A stretch of 20,822 nucleotides of DNA from Gammaproteobacteria bacterium (GCA_017577365.1 PKRJ01000061.1:1-20822); one strand, 5' to 3'. Shown: positions 6,592 to 13,926, counted from the stretch's first letter. Translations and numbers: made by a program. Notes: generated by a model from the letters alone, not told the origin.

Positions 6592-7337
6592 TGCCCGATC
6601 GCCCGTTGACACCGATCCAATGGATCATCCCGTACTACCGCAACGCCCCGATGCTCGAGGTGCACGTCGCGAACTGGTCGCGGTACGGGGCGGACGTGCT
6701 CGCGGCGCTGACGATCATTCTCGTCGACGACGGCAGCCCGGAGCCTGAGCGCCCCGATGCGATCCTGAACGCCGCACCCGATCACGTCCGCGCCCGCGTC
6801 CGGCTGCTGCGCATCCTCGAGGACAAGCCTTGGAACCAGCACGGCGCGCGCAACCTCGGCGCGTACGTCGCGCGCGACGGTTGGCTCCTGATCGCCGACA
6901 TGGATCGGCTGCTGCTAAACGCCGACATGCGCGTGATCATGCGGCACAAGCTGAAGACGAGCCGCTTCTATAAGCCCGTCGGCGTCCGGATGCACCCGAC
7001 GCTGCTGGTCGAGGACGGCGAGAAAGCCCCCTACAACCAGCTGCTCATTCATCGCACGACGTACTGGCGGGTCGGCGGCTACGACGAGGACTACTGCGGC
7101 CACTACGCCGGCGACACACCGTTCCTGCGAGCGGTCGCGCAGGTCGCGAAGTTCGAGCGTCTACATGGGGCGCGGATGTACCGCTACAACCGGCACGTGC
7201 TGCCCGGCGCCAACACCGAAGGCATGGACCGATCGACCGAGGCCGGCAAGGCGATTTATGCCCGGAAGGTCGCATCGGGCGACACGCACCCGAAGAATCC
7301 GCTCCGCTTCAAATGGGAGGAGGTCCCGCTCCGGTGA
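6591..7337 (+). CDS. GT2-like glycosyltransferase (GT-A fold)
   Basis: ATG 6591 shares its A with the MuF stop; 248 residues. An N-terminal Rossmann-like half shows QWIIPYYRN, then ILVDDGSPEPE (D46-D47-G48-S49), the nucleotide-sugar signature of family 2 glycosyltransferases. A DxD motif, D103-M-D105, occurs in WLLIADMDRLLL and would hold the metal and UDP- or GDP-sugar. Later GGYDEDYCGHYAGD (from G162) matches the GG(F/Y)DE acceptor region. No membrane segment or signal is visible, so it should act in the cytoplasm. It is coupled by overlap to the following glycosyltransferase/ATP-grasp gene and sits between MuF and the scaffold gene. The acceptor is unknown; virion proteins or a cell envelope precursor are possible. 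Confidence 0.8.
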   Translation: MPDRPLTPIQWIIPYYRNAPMLEVHVANWSRYGADVLAALTIILVDDGSPEPERPDAILNAAPDHVRARVRLLRILEDKPWNQHGARNLGAYVARDGWLLIADMDRLLLNADMRVIMRHKLKTSRFYKPVGVRMHPTLLVEDGEKAPYNQLLIHRTTYWRVGGYDEDYCGHYAGDTPFLRAVAQVAKFERLHGARMYRYNRHVLPGANTEGMDRSTEAGKAIYARKVASGDTHPKNPLRFKWEEVPLR

Positions 7338-9055
7338 AAATCATCACGTGGCTCTGGTTCCAGAGCCCGAACCGCCACGGCTACGACGCCGACAAGGTCA
7401 ACGTCTGGGCCGCGAACCTGCGGCGCAAGTCATCCGAGCCGCTCGAGCTCGCGGTCGTCACCGACCATCCCGAGGGCATCGATCCGTCCATCGAAATCAT
7501 CAAGCCGCCAGGTCTTTTCGAGGACGTGCGGATCGACACATGGAAGGAAGCGAATCTCGCGCCGCAGTGCTTCCGGCGACTCGCGATGTTTGCTCCCGAT
7601 GCGTGGAAGTGGATCGGCGCCGACGAGTGGGTCTGCATGGACCTCGACGTATGCATGGGCGAGCGGATGCTCGATGGTCTCTTCGTGCCTGGGACCGACT
7701 TCCGGATCATGAACGGCACCTCGAGCAAGCGACCTTACAATGGCGGGCTCGTGCAGATGCGCGCCGGTGCGAGGGCGCACGTGTACCACGAATTCATGCG
7801 CGACCCAGTGCGCGTTGCGACCGAAGCACGCAAGCGTTTCGTCGGCTCTGACCAAGCCGTTATCTCGATGATCCTTGGCAGCGGCGAGAAGACGTTCGGG
7901 CCGGCCGACGGCGTAGAATACTTCAGCCCGCGCTGGATCCGCGAGCACGGCGGCGAGTATCGGCTCCGCCCGCCTGCAAGCATGCGGCTGCTGTTCTTCC
8001 CGGGGCAGCCGAAGCCGTGGGAGCTGATCGATACCTACGGCTTCATCAACCACGGATGGCACGACGGTAAGCCCCGCGGGATCGCTCACGAGATCCTGCC
8101 GCCGCGAGCCGCTCGTCGAGGCCGCCCAGAGCGCGTCAACCTTTGGGCCTACGATGACCCGAAGCGATGGGGCCGAGCGTTCAAGCACGAGTGCGACCGG
8201 ATGGCCGGCGTCACGTGTCGGCTGTTCGTCCGCGAGTCGCGCGTGCCCGATGGCGGTCGCGTGTTCGTGCGTCTCGACCAGCAGGGCGAGCAGCGCGACA
8301 TCTCGCGCGAGATCGTGTTCGCGCTAAACCGTCGCGGCTGCATCACGCTCCCGACGCTGCAGGAGGCGCGATGGTACGACGACAAGGTCGCTCAGCTACC
8401 AGTGCTCTCGCGGTGGATGCCAGCGACATGGCACGTGACGGATCGCGACGAGGCAATGCGGCTCGCGGCGGCCATCCCGTGGGCGCGCGGCGTGCGGCTC
8501 GTGAGCAAGGCGGCGGAGGGCTCCTCGAGCGCGAACGTCCGCGTGCTCGAGAGTCGGCGCGATGCCGAGCTCGAGATCGAGCAGGCGTTCGGGCCTGGTA
8601 TCTCCTGCCGATACAACCGCGTGCAGCGCGGGTACGTCTATTGGCAGCGGCTCGTCGAGGGGAACCCTTGCGACTATCGCGTCTGCGTCGTCGGCGAGGG
8701 GTTGTACGGGTTGGTGCGGCAGAACCGTCCCGGGACAATCACCGCTTCCGGGTCCGGGATCTTCCGGCCGCTCACGCTGAGCGACAAGCGCGAGCGCGCG
8801 GCGGCCGAGCTCGCGGTGCGAATCTCGCGCGAGATCGGCACTCGCTGGATGGCCTATGACTTCGTCTTCGACGAGGACGGCCGCGCGTTGGTGCTCGAGA
8901 TGTCGAGCGCTTGGACGATGAAAGCATACGAGCAATGCCCGATGTTCGACTTCGCCTTGAGGCCAATTAAAGGGGCGACCGGCGCGCGGTCGTTTAAGAT
9001 CGCCGTCGATTTGCTGAAAAGCATGGAGCCGCAGAACAACGCGGCAGCCGCCTGA
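7334..9055 (+). CDS. Fusion of glycosyltransferase-like and ATP-grasp ligase-like domains
   Basis: GTG 7334 overlaps the stop of the preceding glycosyltransferase; the product has 573 residues. Residues 1 to about 260 resemble a nucleotide-sugar transferase: ITWLWFQS, VVTDHPEG, a D103-L-D105 motif in WVCMDLDVCMG, YNGGLVQMRAG, and GSDQ (171-174), the usual order in GT8/GT32-like enzymes. Residues about 270-560 resemble ATP-grasp ligases: RGCITLPT, then VSKAAEGSSSANV (K392, small-residue loop), RLVEGNPCDYRVCVVG (E442, D447, R449), and AYDFVFDEDGRALVLEMSSAW (D509, E522), matching the nucleotide and magnesium sites of RimK-like enzymes. ATP-grasp enzymes join a carboxylate to an amine or thiol using ATP. 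Substrates are unknown. The pairing suggests two consecutive steps on one acceptor. Confidence 0.75.
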   Translation: MKIITWLWFQSPNRHGYDADKVNVWAANLRRKSSEPLELAVVTDHPEGIDPSIEIIKPPGLFEDVRIDTWKEANLAPQCFRRLAMFAPDAWKWIGADEWVCMDLDVCMGERMLDGLFVPGTDFRIMNGTSSKRPYNGGLVQMRAGARAHVYHEFMRDPVRVATEARKRFVGSDQAVISMILGSGEKTFGPADGVEYFSPRWIREHGGEYRLRPPASMRLLFFPGQPKPWELIDTYGFINHGWHDGKPRGIAHEILPPRAARRGRPERVNLWAYDDPKRWGRAFKHECDRMAGVTCRLFVRESRVPDGGRVFVRLDQQGEQRDISREIVFALNRRGCITLPTLQEARWYDDKVAQLPVLSRWMPATWHVTDRDEAMRLAAAIPWARGVRLVSKAAEGSSSANVRVLESRRDAELEIEQAFGPGISCRYNRVQRGYVYWQRLVEGNPCDYRVCVVGEGLYGLVRQNRPGTITASGSGIFRPLTLSDKRERAAAELAVRISREIGTRWMAYDFVFDEDGRALVLEMSSAWTMKAYEQCPMFDFALRPIKGATGARSFKIAVDLLKSMEPQNNAAAA

Positions 9056-9059
9056 GACC

Positions 9060-10400
9060 ATGACGATTGCGACGCTCGGGATCGCCGGCAAGGTCCGGCC
9101 GAAGTTCCTGACGAACGACGAAGCGCGAGAAGCGCTCGGCCCGTTCGTCGACGACGACGCTTCGCCGATCGTCCGGCGCGAGATCTTCGACGGCCGCGTG
9201 CATACGGTCGTCCCGGCGGTGCTCGCGGTCGCCGGCGTCATGAACGACGCGCTGGTCTCGGCCGAGGAGCTCGCCCGCAGCGCGGACGCGTGGAACGGCC
9301 GAGACATTTCGATTCTGCACCCGGAGGACATCGACGGCTCGCCGCTCTCGGTCGCCGACTCCCCGCGCATCCTCGAGCGCGCGGTCGGGCGCGTGATGAG
9401 CGCGAGGATGGACGGCGACAAGCTCCGCGCCGAGCTCTGGCTCGACGAGCAGAAGATCGACCGGCTCGGGTACTCCGACATGCTTGCGGCGATGGTGCGA
9501 GGCGAGATCATCGAGCTGTCGACCGGCTACATCGCCGACGACGTGCTCGAGACAGGCGAGTTCCGCGGGCGGCCCTACTCCACACGTCATGTGAACATCC
9601 GGCCGGATCATCTAGCATTGCTGCCCGGACAGGTCGGGGCGTGCTCGATCGCGGACGGGTGCGGGGCACCGAGAATCAATCGGCGGCGAGGGGTCCAGGT
9701 GAAGATCAACGAGGCGCTGGAGACGATCAGCAAAGCTCTTGGCATCAGCCACAGGAACAACTGCAATTGCGAGGCATGCGCCATGAAGACGGTCGATCAG
9801 AAGCGGGATGCGGTCCGGAAGGATCTCGAGACGCTCAAGCTCCACACGAACGCGAAATTCGTCGCGGCTGCGGACGCCGCGCTGGGCCTCAAGGCGAACG
9901 ACGGCCTCGGCGCGAAGCATCTCAAGATGCTCGAGGAGCTCGACGAGCGCGGCCTCGACATGCTGGCCGCGATGATCGAGGCGTACAAGGCGAGCGGCGC
10001 GAAGGCGGCTCAGGAAGAGGATCCGGAGGCGAACCAGGATCCGCCGCCCAATCCCGACGAGGAGGACCCGAACGCGATGCGCAAGCAAAACCGCGCCGGC
10101 AAGGTGCTGACAGAGGCTGAGATCGACAAGCTCGTCGCGAACCGCGTCGAGGAGCATCTGCGCCGCCGAGAGGTCGTCGCAAAGCTGAAGGCGAACGAGG
10201 CGAACCCGTTCTCCGACGAGGAGCTCGAGACGCTCCCGATCGCAGCGCTCGAGAAGGTCGAGCAGAAGCTGCGGCCCGCCGACTACTCCGGCGCCGGCGG
10301 CTTCGCCATCAACCATCTGCGCAGCAGCGACGGAGACGATGCGCCGCTGCGCGTCAATCGAGGCGTGCTCGCGCCGCCGCCGAAGAAGGACGCCGCGTAA
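9060..10400 (+). CDS. DUF2213-type prohead protease/scaffold fusion
   Basis: ATG 9060 lies four bases after the previous stop; 446 residues. Residues 1 to about 210 match DUF2213 (AVLAVAGVMNDALVSAEELARSA, NGRDISILHPE, LDEQKIDRLGY). The segment IIELSTGY (S154) followed by RPDHLALLP (H184) parallels the Ser and downstream strand of HK97-type prohead proteases, so S154 and H184 are candidate catalytic residues; this is inference. Residues about 214-446 are charged, helical and low in hydrophobics (QEEDPEANQDPPPNPDEEDP, then VEEHLRRREVVAKLKANEA), as in scaffolding proteins. The place before decoration and capsid genes is where a protease and scaffold are expected, and no other candidate for either exists here. 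A small cysteine cluster (NCNCEAC, about 232-238) separates the halves. Confidence 0.75.
   Translation: MTIATLGIAGKVRPKFLTNDEAREALGPFVDDDASPIVRREIFDGRVHTVVPAVLAVAGVMNDALVSAEELARSADAWNGRDISILHPEDIDGSPLSVADSPRILERAVGRVMSARMDGDKLRAELWLDEQKIDRLGYSDMLAAMVRGEIIELSTGYIADDVLETGEFRGRPYSTRHVNIRPDHLALLPGQVGACSIADGCGAPRINRRRGVQVKINEALETISKALGISHRNNCNCEACAMKTVDQKRDAVRKDLETLKLHTNAKFVAAADAALGLKANDGLGAKHLKMLEELDERGLDMLAAMIEAYKASGAKAAQEEDPEANQDPPPNPDEEDPNAMRKQNRAGKVLTEAEIDKLVANRVEEHLRRREVVAKLKANEANPFSDEELETLPIAALEKVEQKLRPADYSGAGGFAINHLRSSDGDDAPLRVNRGVLAPPPKKDAA
9699..10400 (+). other. Possible internal start giving a separate scaffold protein
   Basis: GTG 9699 is in frame within the DUF2213 gene and follows CGAGGGG (9687-9693) at a good distance. 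It falls at the border between the protease-like and scaffold-like halves and would give a protein of about 233 residues (VKINEALETISKALG...). A second candidate is ATG 9783 with GAGG at 9771-9774. The layout recalls lambda C/Nu3, in which a scaffold starts inside the protease gene in the same frame. This is a proposal only. Confidence 0.35.
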
Positions 10401-10441
10401 GCGGCTGCCGCTCACCGATTCGACGATACGAGGGCTAAGCC

Positions 10442-10888
10442 ATGACCAGCGCAACGACTCCGAAGACGGTCGACCTCGGCGGCGACGGCCTCCAGCGCGA
10501 GGCCATCGCGAACGCCGCCATCACGCCCGGTATGCTCCTCGCGCTCGACGCCAACGGCCGGGTAGGTCCGCACTCGAATGCCGGCCAGGAGGGCGTAGTA
10601 GGTTTCGCGAAGGAGTACGACCTCACCGGCCGCGGCATCGACGACGCCTACGCAAGCGGCGATCAGGTGATCTACAAGATCCCGTACGAGGGCGCCGCGT
10701 TTTACGGCATCCTCGCGAGCGGCCAGAACGTCGCAAGGGGCGCGCTCCTGACCAGCGACGGCACGGGCCGTCTTAAGGCCGCCGGACCCACCGACATGGT
10801 CTATGCGATCGCGCAAGAGGCGGTGAACGCCACGGGGGCGGCGGCACGCATTCGCGCGATGTGGCACAAGGGCCGCGGCATCGCGTAA
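10442..10888 (+). CDS. Capsid decoration (cement) protein
   Basis: ATG 10442, 148 residues, follows a 41-base gap with GAGGG at 10430-10434. The protein is a small all-beta type with many Gly and Ala: AITPGMLLALDANGRVGPH, GVVGFAKEYDLTGRGIDDAY, IPYEGAAFYGILASGQNV, and GALLTSDGTGRLKAAG. This pattern (ITPGMLL, G-V-ALLTSDGTGRL) is what is seen in phage head decoration and DUF2190-like proteins encoded just before the major capsid gene. It should bind the outside of the expanded capsid and stabilise it. No catalytic motif is visible. Assignment rests on pattern and on position directly before the capsid gene. Confidence 0.75.
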   Translation: MTSATTPKTVDLGGDGLQREAIANAAITPGMLLALDANGRVGPHSNAGQEGVVGFAKEYDLTGRGIDDAYASGDQVIYKIPYEGAAFYGILASGQNVARGALLTSDGTGRLKAAGPTDMVYAIAQEAVNATGAAARIRAMWHKGRGIA

Positions 10889-10925
10889 GCGGGGTCAGCG
10901 CGGACAGAACCGGGTAAACGGAACA

Positions 10926-10933
10926 GAGAGAGG
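10926..10933 (+). promoter_or_regulatory. Ribosome binding site of the major capsid gene
   Basis: GAGAGAGG ends 7 bases before ATG 10941. It lies in the 52-base gap 10889-10940, the longest in the window apart from the region next to the internal holin start. I saw no convincing -10/-35 promoter or terminator in that gap. Confidence 0.55.
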
Positions 10934-10940
10934 GCACACC

Positions 10941-12020
10941 ATGAGTGCAGTAGCGGACGCGGTCGGACTCGAGATCGCAATGGGCGGCGAGATCGCTGTC
11001 GCGAAGCGCCGGCCGTACATCAACCGCCGCGGCGAAAGCGTCGTCGCGCTGCCGACCGGCCGAATCCTCGCGAACGGCGAGCCGGAGTATCGCGAGCAGC
11101 GCATCCACACGAACGCGACGCTCCGCAAGGACGAGTGGATCCGGCTCGACGAGCGGCTCATCACGGCAGCGCGCGAGCGGCTCGTCATCATCGAGGACAT
11201 GCGGGCCGCGGGCCTGATCGCGCCGATGGGCGGGCTCGGCACGCTGATCTCGGAATGGGAAAAGGTCTCCGAGATGACCGACGCCGAGGTCACGATGGAC
11301 GGCGAGAGCCAGACCGAAGAGGACCGCGTCGCGTTCGGCTTGAACGGCGTGCCGATTCCGCTGATCCAGAAGCGCTTCCGAATCGGCGAGCGCGCGCTCC
11401 TGGCGTCCCGTACGCGCGGCGCGGGCCTTGACGTGACGGCCGGCGTCGAGGCGGCGCGGGCTGTCGCGCGCACGTCCGAGAAGATGGTCTTCAATGGCCT
11501 CCAGCTCGGCGCCTCGAACTCGGCCGGCGAAACGTACCAGATCTACGGTCTGACCACGTTCCCGCAGCGCGCGACGCTCGCGATCTCCGACTGGACGGAC
11601 GAGGACACGACGCCAGAGGAGATCCTCGACGACATCCTCGCGATGGTGCGAGTGCTCGAGACGCAGAAGCGTCACTACGGTCCGTTCAATCTGTACATCC
11701 CGGGCGACGTCGCGTGGCAGTTCCGCCGCGACTTCAAGAAGTTCGGTGAGCGCACGCTGATGCAGCGCGTGCAAGCCGAAGAGTCGATCGCGGCGGTGCG
11801 GGTCTCCGACGTGCTCGAGACGCCGAATGTCGTCATGGTGGAGATGGACGAGCTCACGCTCGACCTTGCGGTCGCGTCGGACATCTCGAACATCCAGTGG
11901 GCGTCGGGCTCGGGCTGGACGAACTTTTTCCAGACGTTCGCCGCGTGGGCACCGAGGCTCAAGTCCGACTACGACGGCAACACCGGCATCCTGCATGCGA
12001 CGATGACGTTGGGCACCTGA
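10941..12020 (+). CDS. Major capsid protein (HK97 fold)
   Basis: This 359-residue protein starts at ATG 10941 after a purine-rich ribosome binding site. Its order of segments fits the encapsulin-like class of HK97-fold phage capsid proteins: TLRKDEWIRLDERLITAARERLV (start of the spine region), a glycine-rich APMGGLGTLISEWEKVSEM, a strand VPIPLIQKRFRIGERAL (the E-loop area), SEKMVFNGL, IYGLTTFPQRA, a helix EEILDDILAMVRVLETQKRHYG, and A-domain strands FNLYIPGDVAWQFRRDF and NVVMVEMDEL. The last residues DYDGNTGILHATMTLGT form the closing strands. No cleaved N-terminal delta domain is obvious, which agrees with a separate scaffold. It is the most abundant virion protein by expectation. Family placement is from pattern memory. 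Confidence 0.88.
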   Translation: MSAVADAVGLEIAMGGEIAVAKRRPYINRRGESVVALPTGRILANGEPEYREQRIHTNATLRKDEWIRLDERLITAARERLVIIEDMRAAGLIAPMGGLGTLISEWEKVSEMTDAEVTMDGESQTEEDRVAFGLNGVPIPLIQKRFRIGERALLASRTRGAGLDVTAGVEAARAVARTSEKMVFNGLQLGASNSAGETYQIYGLTTFPQRATLAISDWTDEDTTPEEILDDILAMVRVLETQKRHYGPFNLYIPGDVAWQFRRDFKKFGERTLMQRVQAEESIAAVRVSDVLETPNVVMVEMDELTLDLAVASDISNIQWASGSGWTNFFQTFAAWAPRLKSDYDGNTGILHATMTLGT

Positions 12021-12030
12021 CGGAGGGAAC

Positions 12031-12360
12031 ATGCGTCGCGTACGACTGAAGTGGCCGCACAATCGGCGCGTGCGCCGGGGCGACCGCCGTCACCTCGAGA
12101 CGTTGCCCGCTGGCAGCGAGATCACGGTGACGGAGCAGGAGTTCCAGGCGCTCCGCGACCGCTTCATCGAGATCGGCACGTCGACCGCAGGTAGTTCCGT
12201 CTCCGCTGACGCCCGCCCCGGCCGCCACGGGGCGGGCGACGCCCCTGATCTCGAGCAGCTCCGTCGCGAAGCCGCCGATCTTGGGATCGACGTCGATACG
12301 CGATGGCGAGAGAAGCGCCTGATGCAAGAGATCGAACGCGCCCTCTCCGCCACGGCGTAG
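12031..12360 (+). CDS. Small post-capsid protein with C-terminal SAP/HeH-like motif
   Basis: ATG 12031 follows GGAGGG at 12022-12027; 109 residues. The N-terminal half is basic and beta-like (VRLKWPHNRRVRRGDRRH, then EITVTEQEFQALRD), and a disordered Ser/Pro/Gly linker follows. Residues about 74-106 (LEQLRREAADLGIDVD, then REKRLMQEIERAL) resemble the two-helix SAP/HeH or Rho-N-like motif seen in small proteins encoded after phage capsid genes. In other phages such proteins are head-tail joining or DNA-binding accessories, but the role is not settled. The linker codes an unusually stable inverted repeat, listed separately. Confidence 0.65.
   Translation: MRRVRLKWPHNRRVRRGDRRHLETLPAGSEITVTEQEFQALRDRFIEIGTSTAGSSVSADARPGRHGAGDAPDLEQLRREAADLGIDVDTRWREKRLMQEIERALSATA
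12210..12238 (+). repeat. Perfect 11-bp GC inverted repeat (hairpin) inside a coding region
   Basis: CGCCCGCCCCG at 12210-12220 is the exact reverse complement of CGGGGCGGGCG at 12228-12238, leaving a 7-base loop. The stem is all G-C. No T-run follows, so it does not look like a complete intrinsic terminator. It lies 190 bases after the capsid gene stop. Confidence 0.85.
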
Positions 12361-12364
12361 CCGA

Positions 12365-12371
12365 TAGGAGG
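12365..12371 (+). promoter_or_regulatory. Ribosome binding site fixing the connector start at 12381
   Basis: TAGGAGG ends 9 bases before ATG 12381 and lies just after the previous stop (TAG 12358-12360). It decides for 12381 over an upstream in-frame ATG at 12303 that would overlap the preceding gene by 58 bases. Confidence 0.75.
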
Positions 12372-12380
12372 ACCGTCCCT

Positions 12381-12758
12381 ATGGCGGTTGCGAAGCCGAC
12401 CGTCGCCGCGGTCCGAGTCGTCATCTCGACGACTCTCGATGATGATGCCGTGCAATCGCTGATCGATGACGCCGCGGCCCTGATCGACGGGCAATGCGCC
12501 TGCATTTCGACGCTCCCCCCCGAGACGCAGGAAGCGATCGTCAAATGGGTCGCGGCGCATCTTATCTCCACGGTCAAGAACGCGGGCGGCGGCACAATTA
12601 CGTCCGACCGTCTCGGCGACGCGGCGCGGACCTACGCGACGGCTGGATTCGGCAAGCAGCTCGCCTCGAGCGCGTACGGTCAGAACGCACTCCTGCTCGA
12701 CTCGACGGGATGCCTCGCGCGGCTTGGTAAGGCGCGCGCCACGATCGAGAGGGTGTAG
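12381..12758 (+). CDS. Head-tail connector protein (DUF4054/gp6-like adaptor)
   Basis: The start ATG 12381 gives 125 residues (MAVAKPTVAAVRVVIST). The segments LDDDAVQSLIDDAAALIDGQ, then EAIVKWVAAHLIST, and YGQNALLLDSTGCLARL match the helical head-tail adaptor class (DUF4054 and HK97 gp6/SPP1 gp15-like). Such proteins form a ring beneath the portal and start the neck. The last motif, YGQ-A-LLDxTGxLA, is typical of this class in lambda-like and Mu-like phages. It is the first gene of a neck module of four. Three cysteines (CACIS, GC) are present with no assigned role. Confidence 0.78.
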   Translation: MAVAKPTVAAVRVVISTTLDDDAVQSLIDDAAALIDGQCACISTLPPETQEAIVKWVAAHLISTVKNAGGGTITSDRLGDAARTYATAGFGKQLASSAYGQNALLLDSTGCLARLGKARATIERV

Positions 12759-12761
12759 GCG

Positions 12762-13091
12762 ATGGCGAAGGCATACACGGAGAACCTCACCGAGACGCTG
12801 ACGTATTGGCCGCCCGGCGGCAACGACGGCTACGGCGGCACGGCCTACGGCAACCCTGTGCCGGTCGCCGGCCGCTGGCAGGATAAGCGCGTGCTCTTCC
12901 GCGATGCGCAGGGGCGCGAGGTCGTGAGCGACGCCGTCGTCTACGTGAGCCAGGCGCTCGAGCTCGCCGGCATGCTCTACCGCGGCGTCAGCACAGCGTT
13001 GAATCCGGTCGCCGGCGCGAAAGAGATCCGCGACGTGCAGCAGTCGCCGAGCCTCGACGGCGACGAGGTGCTGCATAAGGTGCTGCTCTGA
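12762..13091 (+). CDS. Putative head closure (stopper) protein
   Basis: ATG 12762, three bases after the previous stop; 109 residues. The protein is rich in beta strands: NLTETLTYWPPGGNDGYGG, VAGRWQDKRVLFRDAQGREVVSDAVVY across about 30-58, and YRGVSTALNPVAGAKEIRDVQQ. Small proteins with a W-x-D-K/R...D..G.E..S.A.VYV core are commonly found between the adaptor and the HK97 gp10-like gene, and correspond to the SPP1 gp16-like stopper that holds DNA in the filled head. The assignment is from pattern plus position. The stop overlaps the start of the next gene. Confidence 0.65.
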   Translation: MAKAYTENLTETLTYWPPGGNDGYGGTAYGNPVPVAGRWQDKRVLFRDAQGREVVSDAVVYVSQALELAGMLYRGVSTALNPVAGAKEIRDVQQSPSLDGDEVLHKVLL

Positions 13092-13498
13092 TGCCGCGCG
13101 ATGGCGTATACGGGCTCGATGAGGTCCTCGGGAACCTGAACAAGGAGCTGGCCGGGATCAAGAATCGCTCGATCGCGGGGCTGCTCGAAGGCGGCCTCGT
13201 CGTTCAACGCGACGCGCAGCGCAACGTGCCGGTCGAGTACGGCAACCTCCGAGCGTCGGCCTACACGCGCAAGGCGCCGGATGACCCGCAAGCCGTCGAG
13301 GTCGGGTTCACGGCTGCGTACGCGGTCTTCGTGCACGAGGACCTCGAGCAGACGCTGAAGGGCAAACCACGCCCGAGCGGTCTCGGCACGTATTGGAATC
13401 CCGGCGGCCCGAAGTTTCTCGAGCGATCACTCCGCGACAACGAGCGCGCGATCGTCGAGATCGTTCGGGCGCGCGCATCGGTCGGTGAGAGCGCATGA
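13091..13498 (+). CDS. HK97 gp10-like neck/tail-completion protein
   Basis: ATG 13091 overlaps the preceding TGA (13089-13091); 135 residues. The order LDEVLGNLNKELAGIKNRS, ALL-type helix GLLEGGLVVQRDAQRNVPVEYGNLRAS, then VEVGFTAAYAVFVHEDLEQ, and FLERSLRDNERAIVEIV is the standard layout of HK97 gp10 family proteins, whose hallmark is VPV..GNLR.S followed by a Y(A)..VHE strand. These proteins join head and tail in siphoviruses. All hallmark positions are present, so I consider it complete. The final codons overlap the tail terminator start (ATGA at 13495-13498). Confidence 0.85.
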   Translation: MPRDGVYGLDEVLGNLNKELAGIKNRSIAGLLEGGLVVQRDAQRNVPVEYGNLRASAYTRKAPDDPQAVEVGFTAAYAVFVHEDLEQTLKGKPRPSGLGTYWNPGGPKFLERSLRDNERAIVEIVRARASVGESA

Positions 13499-13926
13499 GA
13501 TCTGCAGCGGACGAGCTCGCTCACTACCTCGAGGACCGGGGCATTGGGCTCTTCGGCGGTAACGCCGACTGGTCGATCCATATCGACCGCGAGCCGTTCG
13601 CGCCCGACCGCGTCGTGACGCTCTACGACACTGGCGGCTCGGTCAACGTCTCGATCGATCCAGAGATCCGCAATCCGACATTTCAGGTGCGCGTTCGCGG
13701 TCTCACCTTCGGCGAGGCGTATGAGATGCAGGAGCGCATCTCGCAGATCCTGACGCAGCCCGGCAGCGATCACGCGTCCTTCGAGCGCGTCATCGGAGGG
13801 CATGTTTATCTATTGATCGTCCGGACGTCGGATATCCTCTCGCTCGGCCGCGACGAGAACGATCGAATCCGTCTCACGGCGAACTATCAAGCGATGCGGC
13901 AACAGTTGGAGGTCGAGGCATCATGA
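13495..13926 (+). CDS. Tail terminator / minor capsid-type protein
   Basis: ATG 13495, 143 residues. The protein has an N-terminal helix (AADELAHYLEDRGIG), a DWSIHIDREPFAPDRVVTLYD strand region across 23-43, a PTFQVRVRGLTFGEAYEMQERIS segment at about 62-84 and a C-terminal strand DRIRLTANYQAM. This matches proteins described as phage minor capsid or tail terminator proteins, which cap the head-proximal end of the tail tube and connect it to the neck. Its place between the gp10-like gene and the major tail protein supports that job. Both ends overlap neighbouring genes by four bases. Confidence 0.75.
   Translation: MRSAADELAHYLEDRGIGLFGGNADWSIHIDREPFAPDRVVTLYDTGGSVNVSIDPEIRNPTFQVRVRGLTFGEAYEMQERISQILTQPGSDHASFERVIGGHVYLLIVRTSDILSLGRDENDRIRLTANYQAMRQQLEVEAS

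Noticed and set aside
10889..10940. The 52-base gap before the capsid gene as a promoter
   Set aside because: I see a ribosome binding site but no convincing -10/-35 pair; a promoter cannot be supported by eye.
12210..12238. The GC hairpin as an intrinsic terminator
   Set aside because: No T-run follows the stem and the downstream neck genes need the same transcript, so I list it only as an inverted repeat with possible regulatory effect.
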